The notes under the pieces were generated by a model. It saw only the letters and a list, made by a program, of their open reading frames with translations, did not search any database and was not told the origin of the DNA. From the NCBI GenBank assembly GCA_945859605.1, contig OX243815.1, forward strand, positions 48,140,393-48,204,392: a stretch of DNA of 64,000 nucleotides, written 5' to 3'. Shown piece after piece: positions 34,241-45,734 of this stretch. Within the stretch, counting starts at the first letter, position 1; every line of letters begins with the position of its first letter. The position numbers were made by a program, and so were the translations under genes. This stretch comes from Lumbricus rubellus (lineage: Eukaryota; Annelida; Clitellata; Crassiclitellata; Lumbricidae).

Positions 34241-34877
34241 TCATAACAATATCAATGTTCGTTGCCATAGCTATAATATAATATTAGTTTTCAATGTCAT
34301 TAGTGTTCATTGCTTGAGGGCAAAATGGTTAACAGTTAATAACATCAACAATTCAGGTTAGGCTATGCTAAATCTTTTGCTTAGAGTTTGACTGAGAGCA
34401 GGATCCATTATTAAGGATCTTTATACAGGAAAAGAGGGTGTCTAACGAATGTAATATTAATTTCTAAAAAAATACATTTCAAACGCACGAATGTAATTTT
34501 AATTTCTAAAAGAATACATTTCAAACGCATTTGTCTAATTATAAAAATAATTTATTCAATCGGCTTTTGACTGTAAATCCTTTAATCGGGTAGTTGTTTA
34601 AAATATATTTAATAATATACTCTAAACAACTCGCATCATGCTTTCCGCAAGCAACCCGGATCATATTTGTCAACGAAAACGAGGCAGAGGTGTCTAACGT
34701 TGCTATCTGACGTCATATATCACGTGAACCAATGACAGAGAGTTTCGGATAGTATTTGTTGCCGGATAGGATATCGCACTACACCGGCACGTTACATTAT
34801 AATTGTGAACATCGGCGTAGTTAATTGAATTGAGATGTGTGACGAGCAACCAGCGTCTGTATACCATCTCCAGCTAA

Positions 34878-34915
34878 TATTTAGCGTCGTATGACAACGT
34901 TTTAGAGGTGTCTAA
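34878..34915 (-). promoter_or_regulatory. PSE/TATA module
   Basis: TATTTAG then TTTTAGAGGTGTCTAA at exact spacing. Predicted minus-strand start near 34853. Confidence 0.65.
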
Positions 34916-35039
34916 GGAAAGCATCATAACTAATGAGTAACAGCGTTGTCGTGTGTTGTGTTTCTCAGGTGATTATGTTGGTCCAGTTCCTCGTTATGTT
35001 CTGCATCGGTTCTCGCAGTAGCGTCGACGAAACCATCTG

Positions 35040-35360
35040 ATCTGATCCGAGAGAGACAGAGGTCATGGCCTCATCTTAGTTTATGGAGACACATGGCCTT
35101 ACAAAACGACTGAGGACATTATGAGGATCGTTGGTGATATTGTGGCCTGCTGATGACAGAATTGGATTCATCAGGCGACGAGTGGGCAAGGACAAGCGGG
35201 TGTCCCATGGGGACATGGCCTCTTGATCACGACAGAGATGGCCTTGGCATAAATGGGGACATGACTTCATCATGATAGGGAAAGAAATGATCAGTTAGCG
35301 ATGGGCAGGACTTCCTCATCAGTGGGGGCCACGGTCTATGTTGCAAGAATGAACTTATTG
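35040..35360. repeat. degenerate ATGGCC-rich tandem repeat
   Basis: Irregular recurrence of GGACATGGCCTC and TGATCATGA-like phrases every 40-50 bases suggests a decayed minisatellite. No gene. Confidence 0.45.
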
Positions 35361-36451
35361 GTTGTAATCTAACGACATTGTTTAGCGATCAGGAAATGAC
35401 CTTTTAATCGATGGATACAGATAGAATTATATTACATGTACGTGCGGATCAGCGACGACATAATTATTATCATGGTCTGATGATCGATAAAATAAATGAC
35501 ATTGCGATCCATGAGACCAAATAATCCTCAAAAGCGAACAATAAAGTGACCTTGAGACGACAAGGTCAGAGACTCCAACGTCTGGCTTCTGTTGTAGACA
35601 ACGGACTTCATAGATATTGAAATGTTGTATGTTATGTCAATTACGATATGTAATTATTATTATAATCTAAAGTCGTCATATTAATGTGATGCATTTCTCT
35701 AGCGCCTCTCACCGCTATGGCCATTCAGTAGGCGATCCCTGTGCGACAGTGCACGGGACCCACGAGGAAAATAAGGGGGACAAATAGAGTGACAGACAGA
35801 GTCATACAGACAGACAGAGAGAGAAAGAGACAGAAGGAGGCAGAAAGACAGACAGACACATTGAGAGACAGAAAGACAGACAGACATAGATGGGGAGAGA
35901 AATATATCTATAATTATGATAAGATCACTATTTTCTGTCCTTTTATAAATTATCTAACGCAGATGACGAGGTTTGAAGTAAGTTCTATTGTATAATGTTC
36001 TTTAGATGACGGAAAAATTACTTGTTCGACTATAAAAACCCCGTGGCAAGTAACTATAGAACGTAAGCATAGAATGAATTGGCACTCTGGTGAACAAGTA
36101 TCACATATAAAAATTCACAAAAGACTTTGAAAACTATCAACAAACAAAGTAATAATTAGTATGTGTATAGCATACTAAATCGCAGAAAGCAAACGACTTA
36201 TGAAAAAATTAATAGCTCTTAAGCTGCTAAACACCATCAATGAATCTGCAAGTAACCTTTTTTTATTTTTTACAAATGATCTTCGTTAATTTTTTCAGAC
36301 TAACACAACGAAGTATGATTACATAAAACAATCATAGTTAACATCAGTCTTAACTACTGACGGAACAGACAGCCTGCAATAAAAAACGGCTCTAATAGTA
36401 GCCTATAATTATACTGAAAGAAAGAAACTCGCGAATTCAACTCGTTGTGTT
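35361..36451. other. no gene seen
   Basis: AT-rich sequence with a GACA/GAGA purine repeat at about 35780-35900. A very weak PSE-like CTAAACACC lies at 36227 without a good TATA. Confidence 0.45.
36262..36415 (-). mobile_element. SINE family A fragment
   Basis: Headless inverted copy with GACAGCCTGCAATAAAAAAC, matching the bodies at 22141 and 31424. Confidence 0.65.
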
Positions 36452-36489
36452 TTCAACACCTGATTTAATGTATAAAACTCGAAATAAAT
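36452..36489 (+). promoter_or_regulatory. PSE/TATA module
   Basis: TTCAACACCTGATTTAATG then AAATAAAT in the TATA position. Its predicted start (about 36514) nearly coincides with the 5' end of Helitron 1 at 36510. Confidence 0.45.
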
Positions 36490-36532
36490 AATTATTGGGA
36501 TGTACCTCATCTATATATAAATAAAGAGAAGA

Positions 36533-36877
<345 letters not shown>

Positions 36878-37164
36878 ACCGGGATGCATTTCCAAAGTTT
36901 TAGAGCTTTTCACTCCAAACCTTCACTACTGTGTAGGTCTCGGAAGGAGACGCAAAGTCGAGGGGCGGCGATTCTCTACCACCATGGGGGTCAAGGTGGG
37001 GGGGGCGAAATCCTCGCAATTTTTTTCAAAAACCTCCACCTATTGATCTGATTTTTTCACCTAGATAGAGGGCCTTCTGAACCACCCGGTTCAGAGGTTG
37101 GAAAATCTCTACCACCAAGGGGGCCTGGATGGGGGGGGGCCGAAAACCCTAAGACGGCAGTTTA

Positions 37165-37202
37165 TTAAACACCCTTTTAAACGCTTGCATGGTCATTATA
37201 TA
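37165..37202 (+). promoter_or_regulatory. PSE/TATA module inside Helitron 1
   Basis: TTAAACACCCTTTTAAACG then TTATATAA at exact spacing. Predicted start near 37227. A mobile element carrying the module could spread it. Confidence 0.65.
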
Positions 37203-37257
37203 AACGGCGAGAGCAGCTAATGAAGATTTACGCGTACCGTACCGGTGGAGGTCAAAG

Positions 37258-37915
37258 TTAGTGGCGGCGTGTTGTGGGGTGGGTGGGGGTGGGGGAGGGG
37301 GAGGGTGGTGGTGGAAAAGTTTTCCGAAAACTCAAATTTCACTGGTGGCGTACCAGTCGAGATGTCGTAGTACAGTGGGGTGTTGTCGGGTGGGTGGGGC
37401 TGGGTGGCGGGTTTGGGGTGGGGGTGGGTGGGTGGGGAGTGGGTGGGTGGGGTGTGATGGATTTTTTTTCGAAAACCAAAATGTGACCTGTGGCTTACCG
37501 GTCGAGGTCGGAGCGTTGTGGGGTGTGTGGGGTACGGGGATAGGGTGGGTTGGGGTGGTGGGTGGAATGGAAGGAATGTGGGGTGTGGTAGAGGGCGGGC
37601 TTAGGGTGGGGGTTGGGGTGGAGATGGAGGGGTGGTGTTCGGGGGTGGAGGGAGTGGGGTGTGGTGGGAGTGATGGGGTGGGGGTGGGCTTTGGGGAAAA
37701 GGCGTTTGTGGGTGGAAGTTGGGTAAAGGTGGGTGGTGGTCTTTGGTTGGGGTGGTGGGGTGAGGGTGAGGTGGAGGGGATGAGATGGGGTGGGAGGTTT
37801 AGGGGAGTTGGTGGAGGGGGGGTTGGGTTTGGGGGTAGAGGTGGGGGTGAAGGTGGGGTGGAGGTGGGGGTGGAGGTGGGGGTGGGGTGGGGTTGTGGCC
37901 GGGGCGGGTCGAATC
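37258..37915. repeat. G-rich GGGTGG tract with G-quadruplex potential
   Basis: About 650 bp of strand-asymmetric GGGTGGGGG-type sequence, with many runs of four or more Gs. The 219-codon glycine-rich frame is a composition artefact. Confidence 0.85.
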
Positions 37916-37951
37916 CTTAATTTCCCGGGCAACGCCGGGTACCCCAGCTAG

Positions 37952-38696
37952 TTCCAGCTAATTCCAATAAAACCAAAAGCGAAACGATTATTGAAGGTCG
38001 CAATGGAGTTCATATTGAAGCTTTACCTCTGTAACGGTACCCAGTTTATCAAGGCCATCGAAGACTTTGTTGTTACTGCTGGTTGCAGACACTTTGAGCT
38101 TCACTTATGTGTTATATTAAACCGATGCATGCTTTAAAATGGTAGCTTGCGTTGAAAAAAAATAGGCAGCAGAATTTAGACACCTTTATACTGGACTTTT
38201 CGTGGGATTTATCAGGGATTTTGCGCTGGTTGGAAGGTTTTTGTTGTAAATCGCCTTGGCCACGTTAGTGCATCAGCGACCATCCCTATGATGCACAGAC
38301 AGCACAGCCGAGTCGTACCATACGCCGTGCGTGTACGCCGCTGCAAGCCGGTATTTACACCTTGCCGGAGGACGGCTCTCGCAGGTCAGCGTATGGAGTG
38401 ACCTCGACTGCAGCTGTCAACGGCGGCGCTTCCAACTACCGACCGACAAGCGACGAATGCCTTCTACTACGCGCATCCTTGCTGGAGTCTCAACGATTAG
38501 CCGGACGGGAGTCATCTACCACCTACCAGAGACTCTGATCAACCACACCATCTACCAGCTCTACGGGAAACCGATGGTTAACTCTACGTGTTTGCGAGGG
38601 CTTGCCACTGGTGACTCTTTCAGCTAACTGTGTTTTGTTTTGCAACTTGATGTTATTTTTTCGCTCGCTATGACTGTTAACTTAACATCATTTCGG
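37952..38696. other. unassigned, with a GC-richer stretch
   Basis: 38240-38630 is GC-richer than its surroundings and holds a 98-codon plus frame (38331-38627) that I cannot assign. It might be a decayed transposon segment. Confidence 0.35.
38176..38213 (+). promoter_or_regulatory. PSE/TATA module, weak TATA
   Basis: An exact TTAGACACCTTTATAC, with TTTATCA in the TATA position. Predicted start near 38238. Confidence 0.45.
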
Positions 38697-38785
38697 CCAG
38701 TTAGTGCAGAGAGCGCCTCTGAGTAGATATCTTGAAGAGGCGCTATATAAATTCTCAGAATGAATGAATGAATGAATGAATGAAC
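38697..38785 (+). repeat. SINE family B1 3' end with (AATG)n tail
   Basis: GAGCGCCTCTGAGTAG and GAGGCGCTATATAAAT, followed by AATG repeats. Confidence 0.85.
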
Positions 38786-39009
38786 CTTTAATTAAAAGAT
38801 TTTCATTATTATATTAAGTAATCGCTCTCAATCTATTCTACAGTAACTAGTTCCAATGCCATTGATTAGGCCTATCCCGTGAACAAAGCAGACGCTCGAC
38901 TATGTCCATAAACAGCAATAATAATCCGGATGTATTTGGCCATGCAAATGATAAAGTCTGTTAGCAACAATAATTTCTGTCGGCATCAACGGTTTTTGCT
39001 TTTAGAAGA

Positions 39010-39145
39010 TGCCGGTCTGTGTTTTTCTGTCTGTGTATGTGTCTGTGTGTCTCTGTCTGTTTGTCTCTGTCTGTCTCTGTCTGTCTGTATTTGTCCGTCC
39101 GTCTGTATGTATGTACATGTATGTCTGTCTCTCTCTCTCTCTTCC
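39010..39145. repeat. TCTG microsatellite
   Basis: Degenerate TCTG/TGTG units; frames here are artefacts. Confidence 0.9.
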
Positions 39146-39254
39146 ATTGCGCATTGAAATGTGCTTTTCATCGCCCGGAAGTGGTACTTCTTGAGCGAAA
39201 AATATTATTAATCGCCAAGATGCCATCATCCGCATAAATTGCAGAGAATATCAA

Positions 39255-40560
39255 CTAGCATTTGTCTGTCGTGTTCTGTAAACGGAGATTTGTGAGGAAG
39301 AAAATTGACCAGATGTATTTCGACAGGATAGAAGGGGTCACAAGGAGGGACAGGATAAGGAACACAGAAATACGCAGCAGACTGAGAATACAGCGAGACA
39401 TTGTCGACAGGATACATATCAGAAGAATGCGATACTTCGGACATGTCATCAGAATGCGGAGCGGGAGATACCCAAAAGTGGCACTGCAGGGCAGGGGAAG
39501 AGGAGAAGAGGCAGGCCCAGGAAACGTTGGATGGATATGGTGGAGGAGGACTGTCTGACGATGGGATTAACCATGGGAGAGGCGACGTGGACAGTTCAGG
39601 ACAGGGTCGATTGGAGGCTATCTATAAAGGAGCGCAGTGGCGGATTTAGGTTTTATTGCACGGGGGGTCAAGGAGAATTTCAAAAGGGCGCCTGTACTTA
39701 CATAGATAAATAGGCTACAGTAAATTAATTATAGTTCCTCAGATTTAGCCGAATCAGCTTAAACAAACAGAATCAAGAATCTATAAACTTTTTAAACTTC
39801 TGAACTTAATTGACTACTCACTTGAATTACATGAATTTATCATATTTATGTCTATTAGGCCTATGTAAAAATATTTACTAATGTTATTTATTGAATATTG
39901 ATACAAGCTTCCCGCAGAAAGTTGTTGGTTTAGGCTATATAAATAGCTTTCTGCGTGATTTCATTGAAGCAAAACGATTTATAGTTGATTCAAAATCGAT
40001 GTTCTCAGCAGGACCACGTTCAATTGAAATTAATGCCAAACCTTGGGCAAGTTGCGTACCCATCGTTGTCTGTGGGGAAGGCAACGGGAAACCACCTCAC
40101 TCATCTCATCCCCAGGGGCGTAAAGCCAATGAACCTGCCTTCGGGCAGAGAACCGTCATCATCATCACCATCATCATCATCATCAGCGGCAAGTTGAATT
40201 TTTCATAGGCCTATAGGCCTACGCAAAGCGGCAAAGGGCCATATGAATAAATAAAAATAAGTAACGGCCGCCCGAGAAATTTTAAAAAAATTCTTTAATA
40301 AGTGTTAAATTCATGGTGTGATTGCGTAAAGTCATTAAAAATTAGATTATAATAATCTGGCAAAGGTATGAGAATTTACTTTCCACGAACGACATTTTAG
40401 GTTTAAGTAATAAGTACCGGTACGGTCAGAGGGGGCGCCAATGTTTGCCCAAGGGGGCACGGGGGGGCGAACAGACCCCCCGGGCCCGTACTAAATCCGC
40501 CACTGAAGGAGCGGCTGGTGCGGGCGCAAGCTTCGCCAGGGTCATAAGTCAGTAAGTCAA
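39255..40560 (+). pseudogene. LINE RT C-terminus, split by a hAT element
   Basis: The plus-strand translation reads GVTRRDRIRNTEIRSRLRIQ, RRMRYFGHVIRM and SGRYPKVAL, then, after a frameshift near 39510, WMDMVEEDCLTMGLTM. After the inserted hAT element, the last residues (ERLVRAQASPGS, stop) follow at 40510-40545, with a GTAAGTCAA-type tail. This is a 5'-truncated LINE 3' end of the kind that carries a long post-RT region. Confidence 0.8.
39635..40505. mobile_element. non-autonomous hAT element inside a LINE
   Basis: 871 bp with ends CAGTGGCGGATTTAG at both termini (inverted) and an 8-bp target duplication, AAGGAGCG, at 39627-39634 and 40506-40513. The CAGNGGCGGA-type ends and 8-bp duplication fit the hAT superfamily. 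No transposase; a (CAT)n tract occurs near 40155-40185. Confidence 0.9.
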
Positions 40561-40564
40561 GTAT

Positions 40565-40602
40565 TTCAACACCTTTTATTACAGTTTCCGTATATTATTT
40601 TT
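40565..40602 (+). promoter_or_regulatory. PSE/TATA module, weak
   Basis: TTCAACACCTTTTATTAC with an AT-rich TTATTTTTAT in the TATA region. Confidence 0.4.
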
Positions 40603-40609
40603 ATCGTAC

Positions 40610-41580
40610 GCCTTCAATCGGTGGTTCAATGAGTTTACAACATTACTAACCGGTAACGCAAATCAGGCTATGAATAAACTGAAGTAATAATTATATTTTG
40701 AAATAGGTGAAAACTTTTGACAAATAATAATTCTGTGGACGTCAACTGCCTTTGTTCACAGAGGATTTCGTTATGATCCAAATTAAATAAGTAAATTTTG
40801 TTAGTTGACGTGTGGCGGCCTTTGATGTCAATTGCTGAAACGGTTTTACGGCCGCTTGAACGCAAGTCATTTGAACGGACAACACTTGTACGGCAACAGG
40901 TGATAGTAGAACGACGGAAGTTCTTTATGATTAAGGATTTTTCTGCGGGATGTTATGTGTGTGAAAATAATTTCGACTTTTAATGCCGCGGCCTTGATTT
41001 AAGGGGATCCAGTGCGAAAGACAAACCAACACGCTCCTTCCGGGGTCATGAACTCCGTCCTCGAGTTCATGGCTTCTCTTTTCCGGAAAAAACAATTGCA
41101 ACTTTATCTCTAGAGTAGGCCTACTATTCAAAAATATTTTTAACATAGCAACCTTACAACAAACATAGATAAATCAATATTATTTCATGCAAAATATTTA
41201 TTTATGGTGCATGCATGTATGTAAACTGAACTTATACATAAAACCTTTGTGAAATTAGTTATATGTAACATGCTGCGTTCTGAAGTGCTGATTAAACGAA
41301 ATTCAGATCAGTAATGAGAACGACTGATGATAATAATAGGGCGAGTAGGTTTGCGTGTCGTAAAATAGTCGCGCCAACTCTAAAAATATTATTTCTGTGC
41401 TTTTTGTCACAAAATGCCGTTAAATTCTGGATTGCCACCCCATCCATCTCACCCGCCAACACGAAAGGTCAGATATTGAAGCTATCGAAATAGAGGTGGT
41501 GTAGTTCAAATGCTCTGGGAATTCCCGACATGTCGTAATTAATGTTATTAAACATTTGGAATCACCAATATTAATTTTTC
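40610..41580. other. no gene seen
   Basis: AT-rich DNA. The stretch 41411-41530 is weakly similar to 46500-46610 (a dispersed repeat with CTCTGGGAA). No gene. Confidence 0.4.
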
Positions 41581-41582
41581 GG

Positions 41583-41790
41583 GCCCAGTGGTGTAGTGGG
41601 TATGTTTGTTGCCTTGCAGCCAAAAGGTTCCAGGTTCGAATCCATCTCAAATCGCCGGGTATACGGATCTTGGGAAAATCCCTCACTCGCATTTACTCAG
41701 CGCTTTGGCGTGGAACTCCGATGCAGTGTCCGCGCTGTAATCGGCAGCGCCTCTGAGTAGAAAGCTCGCCCTTTAATAAGTGAACATACA
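41583..41790 (+). mobile_element. tRNA-derived SINE, family B1
   Basis: The head has A-box-like AGTGGTGTAGTGGGTATG and B box AGGTTCGAATCCATC. The body has TCTTGGGAAAATCCCTCACT, and the 3' part CAGCGCCTCTGAGTAGAAAG. Inverted copies lie at 42708-42890 and 62917-63075; 3' ends occur at several other sites. Confidence 0.87.
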
Positions 41791-41826
41791 AACAAAAAAT
41801 GATACCACTAAATATCAACGCTCAAA

Positions 41827-41864
41827 TTAGACACCTGTAATACAAGATTTAATTGGGTTATATA
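41827..41864 (+). promoter_or_regulatory. PSE/TATA module
   Basis: TTAGACACCTGTAATAC then TTATATAA at exact spacing, preceded by CGCTCAAA, the usual upstream extension. Predicted start near 41889. Confidence 0.75.
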
Positions 41865-42213
41865 AACAAGACAATTTGCCGCATAAGTCTGATTAACAAA
41901 GAAATATTGCAAACTTTGCAAATTACTGCAATTTACTTTCAGCCTATTTCAAGCATTTCCGAAGATTATGAACAGATTCCAAGAGTATATTTTAGTATCA
42001 GAAATCAGAATTATATATATATTGAACATTTGTAACCATGTTTTTTTAAAGTGTAAACCGTTTAAAATTAGTGTTGTGGGACAATTGATGCAAAACAATT
42101 TTGCTTAAATTGCATTGTATGATCCTGTTGTCACAATTTATGAGCATAGAAAACGTAAGAGGTCTCTTTTAAGTTGTTAATGATTGAACAATGGTGAAAT
42201 TGTGAAGATTCAT

Positions 42214-42251
42214 TCAGACACCTTTTGATGGTGATTTTAGAATGCTAGAAA
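42214..42251 (+). promoter_or_regulatory. PSE/TATA module upstream of a LINE 3' end
   Basis: TCAGACACCTTTTGATGG with GCTAGAA in the TATA position. Predicted start near 42276, within ten bases of the LINE 3' hairpin. Confidence 0.5.
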
Positions 42252-42277
42252 TTTGCATTTATTGCGCTATACAACTT

Positions 42278-42340
42278 TCGATTTGTCGTCAACGGTCATT
42301 GATGTCATAGGACGACGTTAAACTGTTGAAATAATGATAA
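42278..42340 (+). repeat. LINE 3' end fragment with hairpin
   Basis: Stem GTCGTC/GACGAC at 42285-42316, then GTTAAACTGTTGAAATAATG, matching the 3' terminus of LINE1. An extremely 5'-truncated copy. Confidence 0.75.
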
Positions 42341-42482
42341 TAAATCTGAGTTCATACTCTGCTTTCTGACTTCAGAGATGTAGTGTATAAAAATATTAAC
42401 AGGAAAATTGGGAGCTAATTGCGTCAAAGGCTATAGGAGGCCCCAACGAGTTATAAAATCGTTGAATTTCAACGCGCTTAAG

Positions 42483-42520
42483 TCAGACACCTGTGATATT
42501 AGTTTTACAGCGACTATAAA
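42483..42520 (+). promoter_or_regulatory. PSE/TATA module
   Basis: TCAGACACCTGTGATATTAG then CTATAAA at exact spacing; the upstream flank CAACGCGCTTAAG resembles other modules. Predicted start near 42545. Confidence 0.65.
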
Positions 42521-42707
42521 AACCACGGCAATCAAATTAAATTTGATGTTCTGAGCTAGCCAGAGAAAACGTACTGAATCAAAATATTCACCCAAAACAG
42601 AACCTAAAACGTAGGCTACAGGACCCTAATTATCCTCCACTGTAACTCTGTTGGCATTCAAATGTCTTTCATTTAGCAGCCTTTTATTTATTTATTTCAT
42701 TTCTTAT

Positions 42708-42890
42708 TTCTCGCATCGCTATAGCGTCTCTTCACGCTATCTACTCAGAGGCGCTCCCAACTACGGCGCAGAAGCGCATGAACAATTGTGAGTGAAGGAC
42801 TTGCTCAATGTCCGTATACGCGGCGGCTAGAGGTGGATTCGGCTCTCCAGGGCACCGAAACGTGACACTATACTACCGCGATCCACAATG
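42708..42890 (-). mobile_element. SINE family B1, inverted
   Basis: Starts with the inverted 3' end (TATCTACTCAGAGGCGCTCC), then CAATTGTGAGTGAAGGACTT and a B-box region GGTGGATTCGG. Confidence 0.85.
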
Positions 42891-42896
42891 TCATAC

Positions 42897-42985
42897 AATG
42901 ATGGTGGTGGATCCAGATTAGACGAGGGCCTATGACAACAGAGGCCGTTGCCCTCGAACAAAATTTGTTCAGCATATTACAGCAC
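42897..42985 (-). repeat. 3' end, hairpin family B
   Basis: GGTGGATCCAG and hairpin 42924-42955 with stem GAGGGC/GCCCTC. Confidence 0.8.
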
Positions 42986-43123
42986 AAGCGAACTTTTTAA
43001 ACTATACAATGGTGTTAAACTTCTAAATAATTATAGGAATTGCTGAATTAGCTGTTGAATTTAAGACCCTGTCGGCTACGCGATATCATTAAACGTTAAA
43101 GAGCACTAAATTGTAGATTTTTA

Positions 43124-43161
43124 TTAGACACCACTTATTGTATTAACTCTTTTACTATATA
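43124..43161 (+). promoter_or_regulatory. PSE/TATA module
   Basis: TTAGACACCACTTATTG then CTATATAA at exact spacing. Predicted start near 43186. Confidence 0.7.
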
Positions 43162-43794
43162 AATTGCTTACCTAGATCTCGTTAAATAAGAACTTAGGTA
43201 TATTGAGTTAAGAGTTTACCTCAAACTAAAAATGGCAAATAATGATGCAATATATTGTATAGCCGCTACTGGACTGGGAGCGCTTCTCAGTAGTTACCTT
43301 GACGATTCGTTTTACAAAAGGTGAGTAATAATAATAATAAGAAATAGATGTGAATCGTTGCTAGGATTTAATCGTTTGCTCATAAACATAATTATGGCAA
43401 TAAATAATTGGGTATTATTATCAATACAGATATATTCATATAAATTATGCCTTTAAATACCTGGTAATGATCAAATTGCTAAAAAATAAAGATCGACAAC
43501 AACCACCGGTCGAATATCTATAGATCCTATCACACATGAAAAGTGAAAGAAACGGATGAAAAATTAAGCAGGTACATCGAAAACTCTAAAGACTTTCACT
43601 GTACACATAAGATGTCCTTAATTTTTCAGTAATAAATAAATCAACCGTAACGGTAATGCTCATGTCGTCCCCCAGTATAAACTCTACTATAAAGATGGTC
43701 CGAGATAATTGACAGCCCGCTACACAAAACAAGTCTTACGAATATGGTTTTCAGTCAGCAACCATCGTGTGTCGCTAAACGATGCAAGGTCAAA

Positions 43795-43832
43795 TTAAAC
43801 ACCGTTTATTGTAGGCTTCCTTCAACGATAAT
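43795..43832 (+). promoter_or_regulatory. PSE/TATA module, weak TATA
   Basis: TTAAACACCGTTTATTG then CGATAAT. Predicted start near 43857. Confidence 0.5.
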
Positions 43833-44733
43833 ACATCCCTCGTAACAACGAAAAATCAAGCGCACTTCACAGTCATGAATAAACAATAAGATTCAAGTAA
43901 GCTGGTTGGCGGCCAAAAGGTGTAGCCGAAAAGTATACATAATAGAATTGATAACTAGGAGGCAGAAGGAATAATAAAGCTGGCAATATTTCGCTGAAGA
44001 CTTTAGTTATTGCAGGCTATAAAGACACGACCTGTGTAGTCTCTTGGCAAGGTCTGCAATGGTCTTCGAAATCTTTCAGTTTTTGTAAGTAAGTACATAT
44101 TTATTTGCTTAATAAGCTCCAGCTTCTTCGTGTGATAGCAATCATCAAAAATTCATTCATACATTCCAGAATTTATACAGCGCTTTTTCAAGGGTGACTA
44201 CTCAGAAGTGCTCCCGATTCTAGCACGGCAAAAACGACAGTTTTCAGTTTAGTAGCAAAAATGTTTTTGTATGAGGCCCAGGAAGCAGGCAAAGCTTCAG
44301 TAGAACCTGATTTCAGACAAATGGGTTCATCACAAAAAGAACTCTATTTCTGCACGGTTGCAGTTCATGCGAATGGAACCGCGAGCACACTCTTCTGTGC
44401 AGAACGGAGGGGACGGTGGCCTTGGGTACCCGTTGAGCAACAAAGCTCTCGGAAGTAGTATGGGGCAATTTCAAGCTCACCTTGCCTAACCAGAATAGCG
44501 ACTCTTCAGCATTTAGTTGAAGATAGGTTCAAATTAAGGGATGTGTCCAAATAAAATTGAACATCGTATCAGATTAATGGCACTGTGTGATAACAAAAGA
44601 TCTCGCCCTCCTCCTTTGTACATACTTAGGACTGGCAATGTCAGAGTTCAGAGAATGGCGGAGTTCAACTCATTCCTTCTGCTTAAGTGTTTTTGCTGCA
44701 GTTAGAGCTCATAAATTTCTTTGCTCGAGCACT
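43833..44733. other. no gene; repeat C copy at 44575-44655
   Basis: Contains a degenerate SINE 3' end at 44165-44230 and repeat C (GCCCTCCTCCTTTGTACATA). The 65-codon frame at 44261 is unassigned. Confidence 0.45.
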
Positions 44734-44771
44734 TAATATATTAGATTTTAAAGTGATATTAAGGTGTCTTA
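44734..44771 (-). promoter_or_regulatory. PSE/TATA module, weak
   Basis: Plus-strand reading TAATATA, spacer, then TATTAAGGTGTCTTA. Predicted minus-strand start near 44709. Confidence 0.45.
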
Positions 44772-44956
44772 GTTTTCTCAACCTGTTCATTGACCATGAA
44801 CTAATCCACACCCACCCTTGCCTTCACTAGGCCAACAACTGATCCAATTATGTTGATTTCAAGTAGTGTTTTAATCGTTACTAGGAAACGCAGGGCCTTC
44901 TCGTTTGTTCGAATGTCTTTCCAGTAGATTCTTCTAGGTCACGATCAAAATTGAAA

Positions 44957-44994
44957 TTAGACACTGTCTTTAATATTAGTCATCACTTTACTTA
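44957..44994 (+). promoter_or_regulatory. PSE/TATA module, weak
   Basis: TTAGACACTGTCTTTAATAT with ACTTAAT in the TATA position. Confidence 0.4.
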
Positions 44995-44999
44995 ATCAA

Positions 45000-45734
45000 G
45001 TAGGCAGTCAAATCGAAACTACAATTCACTTTCAAACAAAATCTCATTAGTCTGCATGTATGACCAGTGTGGATGGGTCCAATCACTCCCATGACACCAA
45101 AGGTGCAATAGAGCACCATTGATCTGCTCTATGGGTGTCGAGACGGAATGGCTGAACTATATGGTTAAATAATATAATTATGCGTACAGCGTGTTATGTC
45201 AGAAAAATGTTTAAAACTACTGATTACATTACTACTGACATAATTATAATGACAGCAGTATTTTTGAATGCGTTTAAGTGGATAAACGAGCGTTATTTGT
45301 AATTGATTAAAGCAATTAAGTGGTTGACAGCAAAACTAAAAATAGACCCGCTCGATGATTTCTAGTAAGATTGCTTTGCTCAGAAAAAACTTAGTGGTTA
45401 CTCTTGTTCTACAATTTATAGGTCAAGGAGAAAGAGGAGAAAAAGGAGAAGGTGTAGGAGGAGAACGAGGAGGACGAGGAATGGTAGGGAGGACGAGAAG
45501 GTAACGGAGGAAGAGGGAGGAGAAACTAGTAAATTGTAAAGTTTCTGCATTTTTACAGTCATTCACGCTCTGCGGGACTAAAGCGATATCAAAATTATGC
45601 GATTAATCACAATTAAATTCTGAAGATTATTCGATTAGAAAATCATTTCTCATTAACACTAGTCCTATTGCTTGCTAGTCATTAATTTTCTGTCGATGTA
45701 CTTTTAATCTGACCTTACGGTTTACGAATCATTT
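45000..45734. other. no gene; purine tract at 45425-45530
   Basis: GGAGAAAGAGGAGAAAAAGG-type sequence in otherwise AT-rich DNA. Confidence 0.5.

Larger units (their letters stand above)
33089..34787. mobile_element. long-TIR DNA element of unknown superfamily
   Basis: Inverted ends begin CCGGTGTAGTGCGAAATACT at 33089 and end with the inverse at 34787; subterminal GTTGACAAATAxGATCCGGG is also inverted. About 1.7 kb, with no transposase recognised. It contains a PSE/TATA module, repeat C and a LINE 3' fragment. No target duplication is obvious, so the exact ends and the superfamily are uncertain. Confidence 0.6.

Noticed and set aside
34657..34700. Further PSE/TATA module
   Set aside because: AGGTGTCTAA is present at 34693, but the TATA position reads CATATTTG with poor spacing; it is too weak to list.
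36227..36264. Further PSE/TATA module
   Set aside because: CTAAACACC is present, but only a T run occupies the TATA position.
37261..37932. 219-codon glycine-rich protein, or 145-codon proline-rich protein on the other strand
   Set aside because: G-run composition inside a Helitron; no domain.
38331..38627. 98-codon host gene
   Set aside because: No domain or splice structure that I can recognise; it may be transposon debris.
41583..41660. Functional tRNA gene
   Set aside because: The tRNA-like head is followed by a conserved SINE body shared with 42708 and 62917.
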